Assembly: GCA_905397405.1 (NCBI GenBank)
Contig: CAJPVJ010000305.1
Location: forward strand, 1-28,733
Length of the DNA: 28,733 bases
Source of the DNA: Oppiella nova
Taxonomy: Eukaryota > Arthropoda > Arachnida > Sarcoptiformes > Oppiidae
Direction of reading: 5' to 3'
Below, in pieces: positions 22,988 to 28,733 of this stretch (position 1 is the first letter of the stretch; each line of letters opens with the position of its first letter). The position numbers were made by a program, and so were the translations under genes. Under the pieces are notes generated by a model. It was not told the origin of the DNA. It ran no database searches and saw only the letters and a program-made list of their open reading frames with translations.

Positions 22988-23960
22988 TGGGAAGTGCTCA
23001 CCGAATATCTTGTGTGAGAGGTTTAGGCACTGGTAGGTTTAGGCACTGGTGTGTGTATATTGTATGAGTTCTCTGTGAATCGTGTTGTGAAGCACTTGTA
23101 TCTCAAGACTTTAGCAGTAGTGGTGGTGTTGTGTCTCTCAATCACTTGGATTTCCAGTTGTGGTTGCAGTGCCTGTGCTGTAAGCGCTCACTCACTCACA
23201 GCTCTAAATACCATTCAATAGACAAATATATCGTCAATACCTATGTGTGCCGTCTGTGTGAGCACTTGAATACGTTTTTTACGCATATCTGGTGCGAGAA
23301 ATACCTTATATTCACATCTCAGATGAGATTCAGTGCGAAGTGGTGTCGATAATATTTTTGTGAAACCGTGTGATAAATATTTGGTTTACTATTTATAGTA
23401 AAGTAAGTCTTTTACGCTTTTAAACTGCTTTTTTCCGTATTAATTAATAAGTTTCTTAATATATTTATTAAATTTTTCAGCACTTGTTCAAAATGTTTTA
23501 TTCAATACGATTGTTAGCATTTTTAGCCCTAAAATTAATTACTCGTTTAAAACAGTGCTATTTCTGTCGATAAAACAGGATTTTTACTCCGAATTAGGAT
23601 TTCCTAACGAATTAATCGTTAAATAATTTACTGAAAAAAGCATTTGATGTATAATTTATTGAATCATTTACTGCACCGAAGGGTTAGCTATATGTTATGC
23701 TTTGAGCGCAAAATAAAATATACACTCAAATGGTGTATAGTTTTCTGACGTTCAATAAACTCGACACAAACCTTGTTAATTCATTGCAAATATCAATTTT
23801 CAAACCGAAAATTGTTGCCTTAATTCAGTAGTCATTTGACGCGAACCTGTTTACCGAGTATTTTGTATTTCATTTGTGTTTATATTTATTGATTTGTATT
23901 TTTCTATGCATTCCTTTCCGCTGTAAGATATATACAATATTTCCAGGCAAAAAATTTTCA

Positions 23961-23996
<36 letters not shown>

Positions 23997-24697
23997 ACTG
24001 TTTTTATACACGATATGTAATTGTCATCCGAAATATCAAAAATCATTTTTCATCTCAAGAGTAATCAATATCTGTTTTGTGGCACAAGTTTTTTCACTCA
24101 TTTTTTGCTCATCTCTTGGTTATAATTGAAGCCAACGTTCGCTGAGTTTTTTTATATTCATTACTTTTCATGCCAATGAAATGATTATTTACTCGCTTTG
24201 AGACAAATATTGATTGTCATGGCTCTCCTGAATATCTTTTTTAATATTGATTTTACTGATGACTTCGCATAAATCCAATGCAAACAAACCTCTTTTTGGG
24301 TGCAAATGTGTCTCAGTCTTTGAGCACAATATTCGTCGGATACACTCATATCCTTAATACTAAAAAGTCAAATATTATGTGAATGTTTTTGAAGGCATAA
24401 GAAATATTTTCCCCGCAATTCTTGACATTTTTCATCCAATTCTCGCACTCAATGTGTGTATCCCTTCCTATGAGTTATAGTTATTGTGTTTCAAACTGTG
24501 CGCTAATATTATAACTTATATATTGTATGTATGTCTCACTCATACGGACTCGCAGACAATGATCTCTTTGGGAGTGAAAGTCTGGAAAGAATTTCTATTC
24601 ACTACAGAAAAACCGTTTTTCAGACTATTTTTTGGGTTTTATTCTTAAACATTACTTTTCAGGAGATTTATAATAACTCTCCCTTAGAAATCGGTAA

Positions 24698-24735
<38 letters not shown>

Positions 24736-25272
24736 CATATGACTGACTGATCTCTTAAATAGATCGCCCTTAAGCTCGTAATATAAATATATTGTGTCAG
24801 TACCTCCTGTCCCTCTCTGGGAGTATAGATCTTTAGGCCTTAAAATGTCATTTAATTCAATAAATAAATGATATTTAATTTTGAAGCCAAATATTTCTCG
24901 GTTTCTACACCTTTTTGGAGACCATTTATTAAATTTTATGACAAATTTTCACGTTTTCGCCAAACATTTGAGCGAAAAAATTAAAAGTTATTTTCGATTA
25001 AAATTCCGCCAAAAAATTGATTTTTAACGCGAGCCCCGGTATCTTATCTAAAAATGTGAGTCAAATGAGTGTTGAGTTTTGAGCTTTTATATATTGTGAA
25101 TAGTCTACCATTTCCACTATTCTTATCAGATATTTGTCAAAATAATAATAAATTTTTTCTGAAGTTTTTTCTCTCATTAAGAACTCCTAAACTATAATTT
25201 ATTCTTTAAGTTTAGATTTTTTATGAGTTATATCTAGACTTGAAAAACTCGCATTCATTTACTCCTACGTTA

Positions 25273-25307
<35 letters not shown>

Positions 25308-27083
25308 CGATGATATAATGTTTATTTGAAAAATATTTTAGTCTTTTTACTGTACATAAAGTTATTTTTACTTTTATTTCTTTAATTATTTGGTTGTATC
25401 GTTCACTCTAACCCTGTATTTATAAGATATGTTAAGAAATCAAACCTTTATTTATCATAATTACAACTTAAAAGATATTTCTCGATCCATTCATTATTTA
25501 TTAGCATAAAACTTATTAAAACTATGCTATCATTTAAGAGTATAATTTAATTTTAGTGCAAAACAGTTCAATATGTAAAATATACCTGTTGTTGAATATT
25601 CAAAAATGTGTTTTTTAATCGCATACTAACTTATAATCACTTATTATGAACACATCTCTCCTTACAATCTCTTTGTTTCCTTAATATTCATTATTCTTCA
25701 GGAGATAATTAAATTCACATTTAAGTGTTCATACCATACCATACCATACCATACCGTCCGTTCCCTTATGCCATAACAAAAAAGAGTAGTAAATGTTTAG
25801 TAATAATTTTGAATTCAAACTTTGAGTTAAAAGTTTAATTTTATTTTATCTTTTCAAGTGAAATATATTTTCTAAACTTTTATTATTTTTTACGTCTCTT
25901 ATGCAATATATTTATGTGTTGTATTAGTGGGAGTGTATGGGGTTTGTTGACCCACAGCACCCAATAAATAGCTCTTTTCTGTTGTTTTATTTTTATAAAC
26001 ATTTTTTTGTGTTTCAAATTGAGAACGTGTTTAATATATAATACACTGTCTTATTATAAGCCGTGGATATTGTTTTAAGCAACTCTTGTGTTGTGTGTAT
26101 CTTATCTTAGTATCCATTCATAGCATTCATTCACTCATAACATTGTGTTTCTGTCTGTTTGTGTGGAACAGGAGGTAATCCAAGTCTACGCGGACACTGT
26201 CTTCCTATTATCGGCTCTGGTATTGCAGTCAACTCATGGCGATTATGTTAAGTAAGTATTCAATTCGTGCACCAAAACTGGCAATTGCTTTTATTATTGC
26301 ACACTAATACTATTATGATAATTGTATTATCGCGTACAATTGATTTTTTCGTATTACCAGTTTCGTTGTATTCATAAGTATTTTTAGACTTTGATTTAGC
26401 GATAAATAGTTTACTGAGTATAACGAGTCTTATTATATAACATGTCTTATGTCTTATATACGAGTGTAGAGTAGAGTAGAGAACAGAGAATTAGATTTTT
26501 TGTGTTGAGATAATGAAAAAGTAGTGTTTTTTGTTATGTCAGTCGTGTTGAGTACTTATCTTTCATTAATCAACTTTTTTAAAGCAAAACTTAGATTTTA
26601 TTTTGTCTGTTATCTCTCTCTCCGGTATTCTTACGCTTTATTTTTGTCCTTAAAACTAGTGATTCAAAAACGAGAGCCCATCTGAAGAAACTGCAGTTAA
26701 TACCGACTTATATACTGAAGGAATTGCCATCTCTTCAAGTCTGGTGAGTACTGTCACTGTCTATCAGTGCATCAGTTCATCAAAAAAGAAAACTAATACT
26801 CCTTTTTATAAGATTTTTATATAACTTAAATATATTTCTCATTTTCCGTATCTAAAAATAAATTCCATATAATTTATTGAATGCCCAAACTCTATGCCCA
26901 TTAAACATAAAAATATTTTAATTCAATAACTCTTGAATAAACTTGTCTTATGTTTTATATAAAAATTCTTTTCAAAAAGCTCTTAAATTCAATTTTATAT
27001 GATTTTCTACAGACCATTATTATAGTTAGTGTATTAGATTTTGTTTTATGCGGAGAAATATACTCATGAAATATCCGCATTGT

Positions 27084-27122
<39 letters not shown>

Positions 27123-28705
27123 TCATTAAAGTTATCTAATTTTGGAAATGTTTTCTCATTGAATGTCTGTTAAGTGAGGAGAAGGTAATTGAAGAGTACA
27201 AAGAGCTGAGGGGTCAAAGTCGTGGCCATGCGATCGTCAAATATATGTCAATAATTGAAAAGCAACCGACATATGGGGTACACTTCTATGAGATCAAAGT
27301 AAGCCATTCATGCATTCATACTATTGATTAGTTTTTGAATGAATATTTCATTCAATTGTCTGTATTAGACATGTTTTTTGTTTTACACAACTTTAGCGCT
27401 TATTATATTATATAATATCGTAGCGAATGTGAAATAACAGTGTTTTTTAATTTTCTCGTTGTTTTCGCTACCCGTGCGCTCATGAAAAGGATAAAACAGG
27501 TATTCCGTATTGGCTTGGACTGAGCTATAAAGGCATCAATCAATTTGATTACAACGATAGACGTATTCCGCGTCGAAATTTCCAGTGGAAACAACTCGAG
27601 AACCTGTACTTCAGAGAGAAGAAGTTCTCCATCGAAGTCAGAGATCCAAAACGGTATGTCCATTGCTATTCACTTCTAACATACAGTATACTCCCAGTTT
27701 AGTCATACTATGTTTTGCAATCACTGTATCACAATCAAAGTATTTACCTTTTGATTGCTAGTATATTTGTCTTTAAGTGGCAAACATTTATGTTTTCAAC
27801 AAAACGTTTGGTATTTTAATGATTAGATATCATATCATATTTTATTTATTAGTCATTTAAATATAAGTTTTCCGTTTACGACTGCAATCTTAGATACTTC
27901 AGTACTTTGAGAGTATATTTTAGCGCCTTTTATACTACATTGCGGTTTCGTGTGCTATTCATTTGGCTCAAGTAGTAGTGATCCGAGTGCTGTACGAATG
28001 CAATTAAGTGCAATACTTTATCCCCTATTTGTGCCGTTTTTAATGTGTATTTTCATCGGATTTCATACTTAGAAGTCAAGTGAAACTCGAATCAAAAGCG
28101 ATTTGTTTTTGAAACCAAATCTTTTTGGTGAATAGAGAAGCAGTTAGTCTTCGCTGACTCGTGAATTGAATGTGTGTTTCACTCCTCGCACTCTAGTGTT
28201 ATATTCAGTACACAAACTCCCGGTGCGTTTGGATTGTAATGAGACCTCTCTCCTCCTAAGTCACCCAAAATTCTTGACTACCATTGAAGTCCTTTTGAAC
28301 ACGATTTTTGAAACGTTCGCTTATATTGAGGAACTATTTTTGGAGTCATTATTATCACTGGTTTTTGTATTCAATAATAAAGTTCTTGTATTGCATTTGC
28401 ATTCATAATATTTTGCACAACAATTTTTACACAAAAAGCACTTTTCTCTGTTGCACTCAAAACTTCACGATATGTTCACTTTGAAAGAGTTTTGATGATC
28501 CGTACGTTTAGTGCCTATTGAATGCCCTATTCTTGTTCACCAATTCATGTTGTGTGCCATTCCCTGATCACAAATGCCATTCCCCTCTCTATCTCCATAG
28601 TGTTGTGCATACATTAAGTTCAATCAATTTATATGAGAACGCAATCGAGGAGTCGATCGACACGTTTGACGATCTCTCGACCGCAATCACTGATCCAACG
28701 ACACA
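18581..28705 (+). CDS. FRMD4A: FRMD4A/4B-like FERM-domain scaffold protein (5' part, 9 exons)
   Basis: Vertebrate FRMD4A and FRMD4B join cytohesin Arf-GEFs to Par3 at cell junctions. Exons: 18581-18649, 19067-19161, 19274-19372, 19581-19665, 26172-26251, 26660-26743, 27175-27298, 27490-27653 and 28601-28705. All are GT-AG and share one frame (301 residues plus two bases). F1 covers about residues 1-88, with MTAEGRRSEVILLDGRR, HFNLKEKEYFG and LDKRVLEHEYAKK. F2 covers about 89-205, with YFVESITQLNDTASVELF and AHLKKLQLIP. F3 begins near 206, with IPYWLGLSYKGI and the FERM C-lobe motif ENLYFREKKFSIEVRDPKR. These match vertebrate FRMD4 strongly. The rest of F3 and the coiled-coil partner-binding region lie beyond the window. 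The first ATG sits directly after an acceptor (GTTTAG), so translation may begin in an upstream exon. Arthropods are expected to have one gene for the 4A/4B pair. Confidence 0.93.
19274..19372 (+). CDS. FRMD4A: FRMD4 exon 3, acceptor choice decided by frame
   Basis: Three AGs compete upstream of the DKRVLEHEY segment (at 19272-19273, 19279-19280 and 19298-19299). Only the first, GGATCAG, completes the split codon left by exon 2 (AC|A, Thr55) and keeps the frame, giving TCQYSWLNLDKRVLEHEY. That aligns with the TGHLNWLQLDRRVLEHDF segment of vertebrate FRMD4A. The pyrimidine tract is weak. Confidence 0.85.
20543..20590 (+). other. GC-rich, exon-like 48-bp spot in intron 4
   Basis: A sharp GC-rich patch in AT-rich intron, bordered by an acceptor-like ACTAG (ending at 20542) and a donor-like GAG|GTATAT (20591). 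Its length is divisible by three, it matches the phase-0 intron and it has no stop (RLPGGRVWGLRQEFSE). Vertebrate FRMD4 has no residues at this point. It also carries closely spaced G runs (GGGGGGACGGGTATGGGG). It may be a cassette microexon, a G-rich regulatory spot or chance. Confidence 0.15.
22950..22979. repeat. (GA)n microsatellite, 30 bp
   Basis: GA array followed by two GAGC units. Confidence 0.98.
23020..23051. repeat. 16-bp unit in two tandem copies
   Basis: GGTTTAGGCACTGGTA is followed directly by the same unit with one final-base change. Confidence 0.9.
23052..23352 (+). other. Cysteine-containing open stretch in intron 4, possible alternative first exon
   Basis: Less AT-rich than the surrounding intron, with many TGTG and CACT words. 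A frame without an ATG start runs from 23131 to 23352 and includes CLCCKRS and CRLCEHLNTFF. No domain is recognised and no clear donor closes it. The preceding GA array and GTG-rich tract resemble sequence seen near untranslated first exons in compact arthropod genomes, so an alternative FRMD4 promoter is possible, but this is inference. Confidence 0.12.
23964..23995. repeat. (CT)n microsatellite, 32 bp
   Basis: CT array in FRMD4 intron 4. Confidence 0.98.
24700..24733. repeat. (CT)n microsatellite, 34 bp
   Basis: CT array in FRMD4 intron 4. It accounts for the Ser-Leu tail of a spurious frame at 24531-24746. Confidence 0.98.
25275..25305. repeat. (CT)n microsatellite, 31 bp
   Basis: CT array in FRMD4 intron 4. 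Confidence 0.98.
25731..25755. repeat. (ATACC)5 microsatellite
   Basis: Five perfect ATACC units. This is the only pentanucleotide array in the window. Confidence 0.97.
27088..27119. repeat. (GA)n microsatellite upstream of FRMD4 exon 7
   Basis: 32-bp GA array ending about 55 bases before the exon 7 acceptor. It puts a purine-rich tract in the transcript just upstream of the splice region. Confidence 0.97.
27654..28600 (+). other. FRMD4 intron 8 (0.95 kb)
   Basis: Donor ACG|GTATGT, acceptor CTCCATAG. An 80-codon frame at 28166-28408 falls inside this intron and shows no family resemblance. Nothing else is recognised. Confidence 0.8.
28601..28705 (+). CDS. FRMD4A: FRMD4 exon 9, encodes a segment not in the vertebrate F3 lobe
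   Basis: The acceptor completes the split Arg267 codon (CG|T) and the donor CA|GTAAGT would complete a Gln codon. The 35 residues run VVHTLSSINLYENAIEESI and then DTFDDLSTAITDPTTQ. In vertebrate FRMD4A, as I recall it, DPRR continues directly to the VTRRTFGHSG segment, so this acidic stretch is extra or specific to the invertebrate form. The clean phases on both sides and the protein-like composition support it as a true exon, although I cannot see the next one. Confidence 0.7.
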
Positions 28706-28733
28706 GTAAGTGCACCCAATCATCCATTACGGA

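Larger units (their letters stand above)
19666..26171 (+). other. FRMD4 intron 4 (6.5 kb)
   Basis: Donor AAT|GTGAGT and acceptor GGAACAG|GAG, phase 0. It is by far the longest intron in the window and holds four CT/GA arrays, an ATACC pentanucleotide run, a 16-bp tandem duplicate and two weak exon-like spots (20543-20590 and 22990-23400). The rest is AT-rich with no gene on either strand that I can support. A large early intron in a FERM scaffold gene is a common place for alternative promoters, but none is demonstrated. Confidence 0.85.

Noticed and set aside
28166-28408. 80-codon plus-strand ORF
   Set aside because: Lies wholly in FRMD4 intron 8 and does not resemble any part of the family.

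Overview
This is AT-rich animal nuclear DNA (roughly 70% A+T by eye) with short phase-consistent GT-AG introns, very many (CT)n/(GA)n microsatellites and low gene density. The proteins look arthropod-like. A mite or similar chelicerate is my guess from sequence character, but nothing here fixes the species.

Two spliced, plus-strand host genes can be read confidently. The first (coding span 6853-9031, five coding exons) is a complete gamma/delta/zeta-type sarcoglycan of 323 residues: a short cytoplasmic tail, a YGWRK motif, one transmembrane helix, a beta-rich ectodomain and the C-terminal four-cysteine cluster. The second (18581 to beyond the right edge) is the 5' part of a FRMD4A/FRMD4B-like FERM protein. 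Nine exons give about 301 residues of FERM domain in one frame. A 6.5-kb intron separates exons 4 and 5, and the rest of the protein lies outside the window. Both genes lie on the same strand, but they are separate transcription units with no evident functional link: the first belongs to the dystrophin-associated complex, the second to a Par3/cytohesin polarity scaffold.

The left 4 kb is framed by a ~526-bp imperfect inverted repeat (1-526 and 3446-3971). Its interior holds a minus-strand six-cysteine exon (C-C-CC-C-C, knottin-like), an AT-rich stretch, a 0.54-kb imperfect tandem duplication and an orphan 122-codon ORF that runs into the right arm. Between 4 and 6.8 kb there is a GC-richer island with weak ORFs, then the sarcoglycan upstream region. 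From 9.9 to 10.1 kb there is an inverted, circularly permuted copy of the sarcoglycan stop codon and 3' UTR. From 10.1 to 18.5 kb the sequence is mostly noncoding, with one weak minus-strand exon candidate and a 1.53-kb diverged tandem duplication.

The strongest unexpected signal is probably technical. Two unrelated places (15089-15343 and 17530-17784) each contain an exact 127-bp direct repeat whose copies are separated by a single A. Two independent biological duplications would not be expected to share that length and spacer. It fits contig ends overlapping by k=127 in a de Bruijn assembly that were joined without collapsing the overlap. I found no evidence for a new multi-gene system. The most interesting biology is the permuted inverted microduplication, the long inverted repeat ending next to the cysteine-rich exon, and the 35-residue segment that FRMD4 exon 9 adds in the FERM C-lobe.
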